Source of the DNA: Corynespora cassiicola
Lineage: Eukaryota > Ascomycota > Dothideomycetes > Pleosporales > Corynesporascaceae
Direction: 5' to 3'
DNA: 64,000 bases
Assembly: GCA_022059125.1 (NCBI GenBank)
Contig: JAEUWY010000001.1
Location: forward strand, 4,402,001-4,466,000
Shown here piece after piece: positions 32,646-45,300 of this stretch; position 1 is the first letter of the stretch; each line of letters begins with the position of its first letter. The notes beneath the pieces were generated by a model. The model was given only the letters and a program-made list of their open reading frames with translations, did not search any database and had not been told where the DNA came from. A program made the position numbers and the translations under genes.

Positions 32646-33656
32646 GGAGCCGTTCTCACAGGATTTCTGGCGACGTTCGAGGAAAAGTTAGGGTTGTGAG
32701 AACTGGATGAGTGTCGGATGGGATTTGAGCATTCCCGAATGAGTCTACTAAGGCATGCGGGGCATTTGAAGAGTACAGGGGCATCAACACCAAGAACTTT
32801 TCGTATGGCTTAGAGCGGGGAGCTCGGTGCATGTGAAGCACATGCCAACTACAAGAGACGGATGCCGATGAAGCACACACAAGTAGCGGGGGCGGCTGCA
32901 CATCAATAACGCCAGCAAGCCACGAGGGACTACGATTGCCGATATTGTGGGGTAATAGAATCACGCAGGAGGGCTAGAAGGACCGAGGAGTGGTTCCGGT
33001 TCAATTGGACATTTGGGTACGTGGGTAGGATTTGGCAGTCAAAAGCACCGAGGAGACATGTGCGATTCCGAAGGATGGAGGCAAATTGAGCGAACTGAGC
33101 CAAGATCTCGATGGAACCCAATATTGATGACCGTAATGGAGGGTGAAGGTGTCCGGTGGACGCGTTGCAACCTTTACGGAGGAAATGTATGATTTCGCAA
33201 AAAATCTGCATGAACCAAGAGGACCGAGGATACACGTGCTGTGCCTGGACACCGCCGACCAACGATATTGTATGCCTAGTCTGGGGTCCAGAAGCCATCA
33301 TGGTCATTGCCCAGAAACACCAACCCCTGGGATCCGTATCCCCGCAGTCACGACACCCACCCCGTGGGGTTTACCCTGTCAATTTATGCCGATCTATGGA
33401 GAGGCTCGCTTTTGCGAACACAGATCCATCACAGCTTTCTTCACATGGTGCCGCAAACGCCCTCGGCGATGGATCTGAAGGGCCGGAAACCTCCAATGCT
33501 ACAATGGATATGCGGGGCAGGCAAAAACGAGATGCTGTATAAGAAAGGAGAACAAGGAGTTGAAACAAATGTCCACAGCGAGCTGCAGCCTCGACCTTCT
33601 AGGCCTCTTCACACTTCTTTGAGCTTCACTGCCCAGTTTTCCCGACCTCTTTCAAC
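32646..33656. other. Divergent promoter region, 1.0 kb
   Basis: Lies between the GPI-protein gene (minus) and the repeat secreted-protein gene (plus). Open frames at 32930-33660 on both strands are mutually overlapping and low quality. Confidence 0.45.
33538..33543 (+). promoter_or_regulatory. TATA-like box of the repeat secreted-protein gene
   Basis: TATAAG lies 119 bases before the ATG at 33657 and is followed by a pyrimidine-rich leader (CTTTGAGCTTCACTGCCC, TTTTCCCGACCTC). Confidence 0.4.
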
Positions 33657-34383
33657 ATGAGACTTCTCAAGTTCTTGACTGCTGCGGTATTGCCCGCCAG
33701 CGTGTTTGCAGTTCCAGCTCCCGCACCGCTATCACTAGAGTCTGCTCTTCTCAAGGCGGCTTTCGCATCTGTGCGCAGCCCTGAAGCTCTTCCAGTCCCT
33801 GCATCCCCTGTCCAGCGCTCTCCCGACAAAGCGCTGCTTGCTCCTCGTCAGGAAGAATCTTCGGCCCCCGCTGGCCTTGGAGACCTTCTTGGCAACATCC
33901 TTCCTGCCCTTCGTGCCGTTGGTACCCTTCTCAATGCTGAGACTATCGAGAACATCAAGACCACCATCGACGGTCTTGCAGAACTTCTCGGTGGCGGACG
34001 CGCTGGCCGAACTGGCTCCCTGCTCGACCAGGTCGGTGGCCTCCTGAACGAGGACCTCATCAACAGCCTCAACGAAATCCTTCCTTCCGTCGGACAGCTG
34101 CTCACTACGGACAACATCAACGTCATCTCGAGCTTGCTCAGCTCGGCTGGTGGCCTACTCAGCGAGGAGAACATTGGCAAGATCGAGTCTCTGGTCACCA
34201 ATGCCAACTCGCTCTTGACCGAGAATTTCGTCAGGCAGACCGTGGGCTTGATCAACGACGTTGCTCCGGTAAGTTTCCCCATCTGGAATCGCATGGGTTT
34301 GAAGCTGATGGAGGGGTATCCAGCTCGTATCTGCTATTTCGCAGATCATTACCACTCTCATCCAGGCCGTTCTGGGCGGCTAA
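33657..34383 (+). CDS. Secreted protein of tandem 19-residue amphipathic repeats
   Basis: Two exons, 33657-34268 and 34345-34383, with a 76-nt phase-0 intron (GTAAGT donor, TTCGCAG acceptor). Splicing ends the protein IITTLIQAVLGG after 216 residues; without it the frame runs on into poor sequence to 34862. Residues 1-18 are a signal peptide (ASVFA cleavage). A Pro/Ala-rich propeptide-like stretch follows to about residue 70. From about residue 120 a 19-residue unit repeats four times, each opening LL and of the kind LL-x-x-(E/D)-N-I-x-x-I-x-x-LL; a diverged copy precedes them. There is no cysteine in the mature part. The hydrophobic spacing predicts amphipathic helices, perhaps a surface-active or self-assembling protein; the function is unknown. 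Confidence 0.82.
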
Positions 34384-35052
34384 GTCGCAAGGGCACCACC
34401 CCAGCGACGGGAGAGACGGTACGATGGCCCGGGGCTCACAATTGGGAAAGTTTGCCTGTAAAACGTTGCTCTGGAGGCTGGCATAACGTCTGGGCAGTGG
34501 GGGCAAAGATGGGATGGGGCATAGCGGCCGTTCTACCGCACTACTACTACACTCCCCTACTAGCGGGTACTCTAATGTTACTTGTTCACGAATCATGTTC
34601 TGTCTGCAAACGCACCCCTTGCCTCTGTGATGCAATTTCCAAGAGTAGGGGCGTGTGCGGGGTTCTCGGAAACCCACATCCTGCAGTTGACCATACAACC
34701 GAGCTGCTCGGACCTTTGCTGTTGGACAGACTTGTTCCTGACATGTGCTACCGAGCGCCCCGAGCCCGCGCGCAATACTCTATTTCGACCTCACTGCTCT
34801 GTGGAGGTAGTGCCAAGAGTGCGACCGTGGGGAAGTGTAACAGCCACGACGGACTAATGTAATGTTTGGGGAAGAGATAGGCGGGGAGGCGGCAGTATGT
34901 ATGCGAACGCCGTACTCGGTCTCAATTCAGGATTCCACCCATGATTTCACAAGTATTACTCTTATCTTTGGGGCTGCCTCAGGAAATAGATAGATGTATT
35001 CAATCTTTCGAAGTTCTAAATAAGACATGTACACAAATGAAGACAAAACTCG
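34384..35052. other. Intergenic between convergent genes
   Basis: About 670 bases. The frame that reads on from the preceding gene to 34862 is intron and 3' UTR translation. No element recognised. Confidence 0.45.
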
Positions 35053-36045
35053 TCACTCTTTCTTGCCCCCAATAACAGGTCCCCCAGTGGCTAATCTCTT
35101 CCTCATATCGCTCAGGTAAAAGTCTACTGCCTTGTACCTCCACTTGCGAGGCAAATTAGGATATGTACTCTGCACCACTGCGTTGAGCATCCAATAGCCC
35201 ACTCTCCTTCCCCTGCTCTCTTTTTTCCACCCATATGCCTCCCTAATATGTCCGGGAAGCCACTCCGCCGTTGCAACTCTCAGGATAGGCAAATGCATCC
35301 TCACCCACAACGGTAAGGTCTTGTTATACAACATGTCATTCTTGACCGCGACTGCATCCTGCGTGACTGTAAACCCCGCCAACGACTCATCCCAATATTT
35401 CCAAAAAGCCTTCCTCGACTTGGGCCACCTCTCGGGCGGTACGCGTAAGCTCGTCGCCAACACCGCATAGTCTGCATAAATCGCCTCAGCCTCTTCTTCA
35501 GAAAACCCGCCAAAGATCTTGCTGTAAATGTCCGTCCCTGTGGCATACAGCGTCGCCGCAACCCACATCTGCAGATCCACGTCGTCGGCGCTGTACCCCT
35601 CGCCCGCCACCGGCTTGTGCGCTTCGTGCACCATGTGGATTACTGCGCGCTTCTCGTCAGGCGTGCCGAAAGCCATACAGTACACGAACGTCATGGTTGT
35701 GCGCAGGCGGTCCTCGACGCGGTACGCGAAGTTGGAGTGCCGGTTTACGCCTGCCGCGACGCCTGGGTTGGCGACTTGGAGGAGGATAGCGGCGGGGCCT
35801 GCAGCAATGATGATGGCTTCGCGCACGATCTTGGACATGTGTTTTGGGTCGAAGGTGGATGAGAGGAAGGCTTGGTTGAAGTTTGCGGTGTCGAGGCCAT
35901 ATTCTGGGGATTTTGGTTTTTCGGAGGGGCCTGAGCTGGATAGTGTGGTGTCGATGCTGTGGAAGTCGCTGAAGGACGGTTTCTCATTTTCAGTGTCTGG
36001 GTCCAGAGGAATGGTCCTCTGGTTGCCGATGAAAGGGCATGCCAT
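35053..36045 (-). CDS. mpaB/rubber-oxygenase-like (DUF2236) protein
   Basis: Encodes 330 residues from the ATG at 36045 (MACPFIGNQRTI); the upstream in-frame codons have no ATG. Residues about 80-230 carry the DUF2236 pattern: IVREAIIIAAGPAAILLQVANPGVA, FAYRVEDRLRTTMTFVYCMAFGT, VIHMVHEAHKPVAGEGYSADD with the conserved HxxxH-type histidines, then DLQMWVAATLYATGTDIY. The family includes latex-clearing protein and the ER oxygenase MpaB of mycophenolic acid synthesis, which use heme or metal to cleave C=C bonds. MpaB-type enzymes carry an N-terminal membrane anchor; none is evident here. The substrate is unknown. Confidence 0.82.
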   Translation of the reverse strand: MACPFIGNQRTIPLDPDTENEKPSFSDFHSIDTTLSSSGPSEKPKSPEYGLDTANFNQAFLSSTFDPKHMSKIVREAIIIAAGPAAILLQVANPGVAAGVNRHSNFAYRVEDRLRTTMTFVYCMAFGTPDEKRAVIHMVHEAHKPVAGEGYSADDVDLQMWVAATLYATGTDIYSKIFGGFSEEEAEAIYADYAVLATSLRVPPERWPKSRKAFWKYWDESLAGFTVTQDAVAVKNDMLYNKTLPLWVRMHLPILRVATAEWLPGHIREAYGWKKESRGRRVGYWMLNAVVQSTYPNLPRKWRYKAVDFYLSDMRKRLATGGPVIGGKKE

Positions 36046-36679
36046 TTTGACGGTGAGAACGATCAAGGTGGGTTCAATAAAAGAGAAGATTGCAAGTATT
36101 GATGATGTGGTGCCTGAGCAAGAACGTGACTTCCAAGACCAGTTCCCAAAGCGTGCTCCTGTGCCTGTATACTATCAAATCCGCTTTCTATATATTTGGG
36201 AAGCGCAACATGCACATGCAGCCGACGGCCTAACGGGAAAGAAGCAAATGTCCGAGAGCCACATTCCTCCTCACTGAGCATGTTCTCGGCCTCTCGGTAC
36301 ATGTATTCTAGCATCTGAATACCCCACTCGTATTGCGTTTGAGGGATGACATGGGTAATATGTAGGCGGGGTTGAGGCAGGGGGTCGGATCGGTGAGCGG
36401 TGATCTTTCCGGGTTTCTGGATGGGCCGAGGAGAGCGCATGGTGAAACGCTCATGATTGTATCTTGTAATTCGGATGAGTGATTGATTTCGCGGGGTAGG
36501 TCTGAGGTTGCGGGGAATGGTGGTTGGGCTTTCAATCGGCGAGCTGGAAACGGATACGATGGGCGCAGTCATGGGGCATTGTTTGGGATGAAATACTCAG
36601 TTTCCGCTTTCTTGGTCATTTGGAAAGCTTGCGAACAATTGCGTTCCATCTTCATTCTACAATCTAATTTCTCTACACT
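36046..36679. other. Divergent promoter region
   Basis: About 630 bases between the mpaB-like gene (minus) and the DUF3712 gene (plus). No clear element was seen. Confidence 0.4.
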
Positions 36680-38134
36680 ATGGGTAAACCAAGGTGGATC
36701 GGATATGACCACCCCAGTTTTGGAAACGAGGATGAGAAGGGAAAAGGGTTTGGCACTGAAACACTAGTCAAGGCAAATTCCGCTGGTAGCACCGAGCAGA
36801 TCGAAAATATTTCGAAAGAACCAAGAACTACGGTCAAGCCTTCGCGAAAGCGAAGGCTATCCAGACACTGTCATCGATTTTGGTGTTGTTATTGCATTGG
36901 ACTGATCATCTTGCTCGCGATCCTTCTACCAGTGTTGTAAGCTTTCCCCACTGGTTTAGTTTCTTCGATTTATGTCTTTCATTGCAAAGAAAACTTCAAA
37001 AATGACCAACCTACTAATAATCACAGCTTTCTGGTAGCGATTCCCGCGATTGCTCAGCATATGGTTGAAAGTACATCGCTTCCAATCCACTCCGTTCGGA
37101 TCATGAAACCCACGCCGAACTCAACCGTACTATCCCTTAAAGCTTCCTTGAAAATTCCACCGCCTTTCAAGGTCCGTTTAGAGCCCCTCACTCTTCAGCT
37201 GTATCGACCTGAGACCAAGCCCGATATCAAACCATACGTCAACTTTCAGCTGGCAGAGCAGTATGTCAAAGGAAACACCACTATTGAAATAGTCAATCAG
37301 ACTGTTGAAATCGCTGATAAAGAGCAATTCGTTGAGTTCCTTCGCAGTGCGGTGGTGAACGAGAAGTTTACTCTGGCGGCTAGAGGCGAAACAACCGCAC
37401 ATTTGGGAGCTCTCAAAGCCAAAGTGAAACTCGACAAAGAGATTGAACTAAACGGTAAATAAATCATAAGCTTTAATAAGTTTGAAAGCTAATAGTATCA
37501 GGGTTGGCCAAACTCGATGGTTTCAACATCAACTCGGCAAGTGTTCTTCTGGCCCCAGAGGAAGATGGCTCCAACCTCCTCGCCAACTTGACAATTCCCA
37601 ATCACTCTATTGTCTCATTCGAATTGGTAATTTACCGTCGATTTCATATTCAGAGATATCAAGTAACTCATTTTCTAGGGAAATCAAACTCTCAATATCA
37701 ACGGACCCAATGGATTGGTGCTTGGAAACGCTACAATTCAGAACGTCTATGTTCAAACTGGGAATAATACATACTCTGCCCGTGGATATATTGACTTCCG
37801 CACCTTATTATTCAACTTGCAGGACATTCTGAGCTATACTGCTAGCGCACTGGCAGAGGGAAATCTACAGCTTGGCGCAAGTGGAAATAAGACCGTGTAC
37901 GATGGGGAGCATATATACTACTATGAGGAAATCCTAAACAACCTGGAGCTTGTTGGCACCGTTCCAATCATTAGCTTGCTGGCAGAGAGCTTCAGCAATA
38001 TAGTTGGGGATGGGCTTTCAGGGATTAGAAATTTGACGGAGCAACTGGGTTTGAACTTGACGGATATTCTAGAGACATTGACGGGGGGTGGTGGGATTGG
38101 GATTGCGAATCTTTCAAATTTCCTTGATCTGTAA
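36680..38134 (+). CDS. DUF3712 (LEA14-like) single-pass membrane protein
   Basis: Four exons: 36680-36936, 37027-37454, 37502-37626 and 37679-38134. Introns of 90, 47 and 52 nt have GTAAGC, GTAAAT and GTAATT donors and CACAG, ATCAG and TCTAG acceptors. The phases agree and give 421 residues. Residues 1-70 are cytosolic and basic (KPSRKRRLSRHCHRFWCCYC). A TM helix spans about 72-95 (GLIILLAILLPVL then FFLVAIPAIA). The rest is extracytosolic or luminal, beta-rich, with several N-x-S/T sites (GNTT, LANLTIPNHS, GNQT, GNAT, GNNT), VLGNATIQNVYVQTGNNTY and a C-terminal LLFNLQDILSYTAS. This is the arrangement of fungal DUF3712 proteins, frequent at the vacuole or plasma membrane; the role is unknown. 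Confidence 0.85.
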
Positions 38135-38685
38135 AGGGTTTATGATATTTTGGCGTACTGGGCTGGGTCACAGATGATGAGAAACGAAGCCAAATTGCAA
38201 GGTCGCCAAAAAAAATACATACAACAGCGGGGATTCGCTGGTGGTCACCCACCCAACTACTAGTCCGCCGGTACACTGCTTAAGTATGGCTGAGCGGACG
38301 GGAAGCCCTGAATCAGTGTCCTATGGTCGTATGTATTATATTTGCTACCATATTTGGGTTATAACCATGATAGTTTTGGCTGTGGTCTTGGAAGCCCCTT
38401 CGTATTCACGCTTACCCGATCCTCTCGGTCCTCGTGACACCCCGCATTGTCATGCCTCCACGACTGCTTACGCACGATCGACATACCCAAGATCTTATTT
38501 GGGTCAGCTGCTCGGCATTCGGCTACATTCAGGGTACGAGGGAGACATGTGCTTCCGACTTGATCACAGGTGGCAATACACACTGCACACCTTTCGACTC
38601 CATGCCATGTCTCTTCCCTTACACAAAGGAAATGCGAGTAGTTTTCGTTCTCTCTTTTCGAATACTTGCACGTTAATTATTAAAA
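38135..38685. other. Intergenic
   Basis: About 550 bases between two same-strand genes. An in-frame open stretch from 38241 overlaps the cytochrome b5 start in another frame and is not coding. Confidence 0.4.
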
Positions 38686-39137
38686 ATGGACGCCATACCA
38701 CCTGTTTCATCGCAGACTCTCCAGCACCCGATTCAGAAGCTGGAGGAAATATACCTCAATCTCACAGCTCTTCCGGCCACACCACCCGAGCCAAAAGCCT
38801 ACACTTGGACAGAAATCAATAGTCACAATTCTACAGATGATCTATGGGTCGTTATAAAGGGTGAAATTTATGATATGACCCAGTTCCAGAATGAGCATCC
38901 TGGAGGAAAGAAGGGTATGACTGCATTTTTTCGGCCCAAATTCGTTTTCGCATTCAAGCTGACTGTTGCGATGAAGTTATACAAAAGGCCGCAGGGAAAG
39001 ATGGGACAAAACAGTTTCTAAAATATCATCGAGAAGGGCTGTTACTGGTGCACCGAGAGAAACTTGTAGTAGGAGTGGTGAAGGAAGAGATTAAGAAAGG
39101 GCGAGGACTGTTTGGGTTTTTCCGAAGCAGCAAATAG
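38686..39137 (+). CDS. Cytochrome b5-like heme protein
   Basis: Two exons, 38686-38914 and 38977-39137, with a 62-nt intron (GTATGA donor, branch GCTGAC, acceptor GATGAAG). Splicing rebuilds the heme loop NEHPGGKKVIQKAAGKDG, giving 129 residues. Heme-ligand candidates are His71 (HPGG) and His94 (KYHREG). The upstream AYTWTEINSHNSTDDLWVVI and KGEIYDMTQF are standard cytochrome b5 fold. The N-terminal 35 residues are a Pro-rich extension. The C-terminus ends KGRGLFGFFRSSK with no TM anchor, so it is probably a soluble form. It donates electrons to desaturases, hydroxylases or P450s in general; the partner is unknown. It converges on the Mus7 gene, with 199 bases between stops. Confidence 0.88.
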
Positions 39138-39336
39138 ATATCAGTGGTAAATACAGCTTTCTCCTTCCACGATCAGAGCAAAGCACAAGTAGAGTGGTAA
39201 AATGATTCTTTCATTACTTGCATCATGCGAGGGGTTCGTTCAACAGGACCATTTCCCATGCCATCAAAAACCCTGAAACCCAAGACCAAAACCAAAAACA
39301 CCACTGATGCCGCTAAAACTCGTCATAACACTTCGT

Positions 39337-42300
39337 TCATACATCTAAATCAGCTAAAAAGCTTCTTTCATGCTCATGCCCATCCCCAATTCCATATGCG
39401 CTTCCATAAAGACGCGCAAGAGTTCCATGAAATCGTTTGATTGCGCCTTCCAGGCCTGCCCTCTCTTCTTCCATAGAGCCAATATCCACAATAACTTCTT
39501 TTCTCGCATGGCCATGCCCTAAGAAAACGCAGCCCTGCGATTCTGTCCAGTTGGTTTGCATGCTGGCCTCCAGATCTTTTTTGCTAAAAGACAAGAGGTC
39601 AGAGTACTCTGGAGGCGAAGCATGCGCGTCACCGCGATAGGAAGGTATGTCGGTCGGGTTCATGCCATTCACCCTTTCGAGGATGAAAACACCTAGGCGC
39701 TCCAAGTACATGGCAATTTCTGATTTGGTGCTCATGTTTGCGACGCGGCCGCAGATGTACTCGAGGAGTGGCATAAAGGATCCAGCAGCATCAAACATGA
39801 GTGATGTGCCCTGGAGAACGTAGGACTGCGTTAAAAGCGTGGGGTCGTCTTTCAGGCCTTCCGTGCCGCGGATAATTGCATGCAAAGTTGATAGTATAAT
39901 GTTGCAGACCGAGCGCAAGCTACTTTCATCATCGAAATTTAGGTCAAAAACCAATGACTCTGCCACATATGTCATCGTCTGTAAAAGAGGTTTCGTAACG
40001 ATCAAGGTGACAACGCTTGAGAGGGCCGATTCGATGTATACTGGCACGATTCCCTGCAACAGGACATTCCGAAGTGATGTCCTATCAGCAACAGGAGCCA
40101 CGTTGCCACATAGGGCAGTATTAAGTTGGCCAAGGAGGTATGGGTGGTGATTATCAGCCGTTGCCTGTTGGACGATAGTCTTGATGAAGACTGATAGTTG
40201 CTTGGATGCCCCAACAGCGGAAAGCTTTGGGGCATACCCATACAGCCGACCCACAACGTACTTAGGATCTGTGGCCGGGAGTGGGAAATGAACCGCTTCA
40301 GTGAAGAAGGGAAGTACAGCACATATATCGGACGTGTACTGCGTGAGAAATTGCACGACTCGTTGAACAAATTCCACATATGCACCTGCGACGGTGCTTC
40401 CCTGCCGAAGTTGCTGGTAGTTGTTCCTCATTGCATTCATAAAGCCCTGAAGAATCGACGTGTACTGTCTCCTGACTTCGGCAGGTTGGAGATGGTTCTG
40501 TACTGCATAATGAAAATTGTCGCGCATGTTGGCCAAAATGCTGGAGATGAGCGGCAATCTTCTAGTCCGTAGGGTATCTGCCGTGATATCGAATCCTGCG
40601 CTTTCTACTGGCCCAATCCTGACAAAAGGGAGGTTCTGAAATAGTGGTTGCGTAGGGTCCGCTTTGATAATTGACTGTAGCAGTCTGTATTGGAATCTGA
40701 GTTGTGACTCACGTTCCGCAAGACTGACCATGAGCAGCGAGAGGAAGTCTTGCTGATGTTCTTCATATACAGTCGAATCACCTGCAATGAGCGCAGACAA
40801 GTAATAGGGTGTAAATTTCCTGGTCTGCTCGGTATGGCGGAGTTGCTTCCAGGAGACTTTGCTGAACGAATCGACGTAGTATGACCATGAACGATCACCC
40901 AACGAAACGTGGCACCCAGCTACCAAGACCCACGTGTCTATACAGTCCATTAGCAGGTTCTCGTTAGGTGTTCTATCCGCTCCGAAGGCGTTTGAAAGAA
41001 GATGCCACAAAGGCGTCTCGATGAAACCAAAGGTTGGCTGTTTGGGTGCCTGGACAGCACTTGGTTCATCAACGTCCATGAACTCATCGAGATCAGGAAA
41101 ATCGCCGTAATCCTGGCTTTCTTCGCTGCCGTCTTGGCTCTCATGCTGTCGAGGGGATTCTTTTCGCAGAGTGATATGCCGGCGAAGTATACCCAGAGTG
41201 TCGCGAATGACGGCAATGAGCCGGGCATCTTCTACATGAGGAAGCTCAAGTAACTGAACGATGCTGGAGCTCACGAGAAACTCTCGAGATAGAATCTGAT
41301 CCGAGCTGCACTCAAGGGCTCTATCCATGCCCGCAATGCAATCTCGAAGTGTTGCAATGACCTGTTTTTGATTCTTTTCCATTGTTTGCTGAACCATGAC
41401 TCTTGTAATATCATTTGAATCAACACCTTGGGCTGAAACCATATAGTCCTCTGCTTCGGTTTTGGCCAGCCGATATTGCTTGAGTGTTTGTTGTATGATA
41501 TCTCGGCCCCACGAAGCAAAAGGTTCCATTGATTTGTCAGGTTCTTTGGCAGCAAGTTGGAACGTAGCCAGGTTGGTCCAAGCACGAACATTGGTTCTGC
41601 AAGCCTCTCGATGAGAGTTCTCGTGCTGCACAAGTCCACGCAAAAGATCTACTTTTGGTCGGCATGATGATGGCGACGCCCAATAGAGAGTGCATAGCAG
41701 ATCGTGGTGATTATGGAGCGCATCTAGACTCTCCTGATCTAGACTCTGCTCTTTTGGATAGCTTCGTCCGTGGTTCGGTGTCAATCGGAAAACGATGCTC
41801 CGTATCTTTTTCTCGGGATACACTTGCTGCATAACGCACAGACCAAGTGCAAGGCACTTGAGGAATATATGGAAAGAGCTGTCGTCTTGTTGGACATCCA
41901 GAGAAGGTCGATCGACAATGCTCTCCAGAAATTGAGCGGACCCCTTGCTGTACTCTCTTCGTAAGAGCTTGAGACCGTTCTTGCCGAAGAAATCAAAGAC
42001 CGTGTTGAGCATTGGATCACATCGTCTCCACTTCCACTTGTCCATCAATACATGACACCTCATCAAACTAGCTCGTACGTAGTCATTGAGGGAGAACCCA
42101 TGCTTGTTGAAGGTGCTCGGGTACAGCTCAAAAAGTCTCTTCAATGCGTCCCTGACGAAGGTCCAGTCATCATTATCGAGTGATGACCTCTGGTTAGCAA
42201 CTAGAATCCCCGAGGAATCGATCTCTCCAAAGGGAAGCAGCGTGAAGACACTGGCCCAAGATGATTCAAACACCCTCAAGTGGTTGGCGTTCATGATCCG

Positions 42301-45300
42301 TGTCGAGAGCTCGTGATTGACCATGCCCCAGAAACTTGTCCCCTTGATATTTGCTGAGTCTAGGACACGCGTGCAGATGACCAAGCCTTCGACAAGGACT
42401 TCGTCTTCTTGAATTCCGTTTTCCCGCTCTTTATACATTTTGTTCTTGTCCAAGAAGTTACCGAGTTCAGGGATGGCTTTGTCAACCACATGAGTGATGA
42501 CGGCGCGTGCTATCTTCTTCACGAGGTTGTCAAGGCGCATCTGAGTAGATGTATCGACGACCGTATGCTTGGAAATTTGACGGCACTGCAAGGCGAGAAC
42601 AAGCAGGTAGGCCATAGGTCGAATGAATGCGTGACCCGTCCTGGTTTCACCTTGGTTGAGATCCCTGACATAGGCCTCTAGTGTTTTCTTGAACAGAGAT
42701 TCGATCAACTGTTCCATCCTCATCGCGAAGTCATGGCGATCAACAGAGTCGGAGAAGCCGAGTTTTAGGGATATGTATGATATCATGGAACGCAAGAAAC
42801 TTGACACATCACTGATCCTAGTGTCTGGTTCCTGTTGCAAATGGCCAGCTTCTGTTTCGCTTAGAGGAAGAAACAGCCTAGTCACCACGTCTGAAATGCA
42901 CGAATACGTCTCATCGTTCCATGAGCCGCACTTGAGTACATCATTGCCATGTTGAATGATGAATATGCCAGTCGTTTCATCCAAGTCCCTCGCATCGGGT
43001 TTGCCGATTTTCAGTGCCAATCGAAATTCTTCGCTTCCAATAAAAGTAGTGCTTTGGAAGAAGGTACCAACTTTCAGAGGAGTTACGTCAAAATTCAGAG
43101 GATACCGTGTACCAAAGGGTCCCAATCCGTTTAAGACGTCATTTTCTCCCCCGAATGTTTGGACTTCTTGTACGTCGAGGTCGTGGAGAACCTCTTGTAC
43201 AGCAGGCTCACTTGGTTGCCGATATTCACGCGTATCAACATCGATTCTGCGAGCTGCTGGTTTACGCCTCAGAGGGCGCTTCGCTGGAGTCTGTGCTGCG
43301 GTTTCCTCCGGATTTTGCGCTTCTTGCGCTTCTTCAATATCTTCTGCAGTTGGCAAAGGTGGAAGTTCGGAGTCATCTGCGAGGAATCTTGCAAGTTGCG
43401 GATTCCTGAATGATTGGGCGAACGGAAGCTGGAAATTGAATTGTTGTTCCACGCGTTGCAGACCTCTTGCAAAGGCTATTTCGCGATGCTTATTACCAAA
43501 TTCTGTCTCCAAGCCCTCTAACTGAGCAGTCCTGAATGGCAACGGGTTGTGACCAGTAGGTTGTTGAAATCTCTGGGTAGTCCTTGAGGACTTCACTACT
43601 GTTTGTGAAGGCTTCGATGCAGCTGGTGCTTTTCGAAACTTTCTCACTCCGCTCGCATTGGCTGTTGGTCGATTTGGTATTGCGTCCGGTGAAAAAGCAG
43701 GCCCAATTCCTTCTGGTTGAGGGTTATCAATGGGAGAAGCCAGGAGCTGCTGCTGATTGTCGGAACGGGCCGTCAAAGGCTGACGTTCCTTGTGCGACTG
43801 TCTGCTATTCTTGATGTTTGGTTTTGGTCTGATTGCACCGCTATTCCAAAGTTTGAGCGTGGCGTTTGCGTCTTCCGTATCACGGACAGTATGTAACCGA
43901 ATCGCCTTGCCTCTAGCACTCTGTCGACCGCCGTCCGGACGCTTCCGTGCTTGCCGCATGGCGACTCTGAGGAATTGTGGGAGGGGCCGGTCAGAACGGG
44001 AAGGTGATTGGTCGAGGTCCAGGATACTCAGAGCGGGTGGTGAGATATGTCTTGTTCTCCTGGGTCCAGTCTGCCTCTTTTTCGCGTGAGAATGAGACGG
44101 CGCAGACCGTGCATTGAGCTTGTCCATACTAAAAGGCGTCGATTTCTTTGTATTTGCAAAGGATTCTGATAATTTTGTCTGCCTTTGGCGCTTCCTAGTA
44201 ACTCCTCCTAAGGTGAACAAATCCAGGCGGTCGTGGACCATATCATCAGAATTATCGTCAGCGTATCGGCGATCAAGGTCCGCAGCCATTTCGGAAGCAT
44301 TATGGGCAACAGTTTCTGTATCTTCCAGAGAACGAGGAGGTAGAGCTGGCTCGGTATCAGACTCATCCGAAATCTCAACTATATCATTATGGCGAGTGTC
44401 TGATTCTGAATTGCGTGTGCTGTCGATTCGTCTCGTTATTTTCTGAGCGACGCCCCGTTGGGGTTCGGCCTTATCGGGAGGTGAAATAGCATTGGCACGT
44501 CTGCTGGCTTCTAGCCGCCGCTGCTGTTGTACCAGCTTGTCAAACGTGACATATGATGCAGGAAGTACTCCTTTTATTCTTTTCCGTACACGCACTAACC
44601 CTGGGTCTTCTTCAGGAGAATCAGCGGAAGGGCTATCGCTTGGCACCTCTAATGGGCGACGTGGCGTCACTCCAGGTTGTTGCACTCTGGGAGTGACGGA
44701 ATCGTCCGAGTCTGAGTCAGTTTCCACCATGGGCGGAAAGGCATCCATAATTGACGAGTTCGATGGGGTCGGCAGATTTGCTATAGGAGTATCCACAAAA
44801 GGCCTAGCTAATCGGCGTGGGGGTGGGCCATCACCTAGCCTAGGAGGACTACTCGACTGCGGAGGAGAATCTGGAACAGACCATATATTGTGGTGCGGGT
44901 TGCACGCTAAAGTGCTCGATCCTCTTGAGGTGGATGCAACTTGAGTCGAAGGTCGGTTCAGCTTCCTACGCTTGGTACTGCTCGCTCCAGGAGATGAAAT
45001 CTTATCAGTCGCCGAAATGGATCTACGACGATGGATCGATCGCTGATGAAGTACGCGTTCCTTGACTTGGTGATCAGTAGGTGTGGACTGTTCGGTTCCC
45101 TGTTGAGAGTTGACGGGGCTTTCGTCATCTGGATTGAACTCTTGTTCCTGGCTTTCATCATCCGGATGCGCTGGCTTCCGTGTAGGTGATACTACTCTTA
45201 CTATTGGTTTGATTCCCCTACTCTGGAAATCTCTCTTATACTTCTCAGCTTCGAGCAGATATGGATGAAGTTGAATGGGCTGTCGCGCCCGGAGCGAACG

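Noticed and set aside
34269..34862. Read-through extension of the repeat secreted protein to 401 residues
   Set aside because: A good 76-nt intron ends the protein at 34383 with a coherent helix; the extension is non-repeat, Cys-rich junk.
38241..38822. 193-codon frame overlapping the cytochrome b5 start
   Set aside because: It overlaps the well-supported cytochrome b5 exon in another frame and has no recognisable content.
44492..44944. Plus-strand frames inside the Mus7 gene
   Set aside because: They are antisense shadows of the long Mus7 coding frame.
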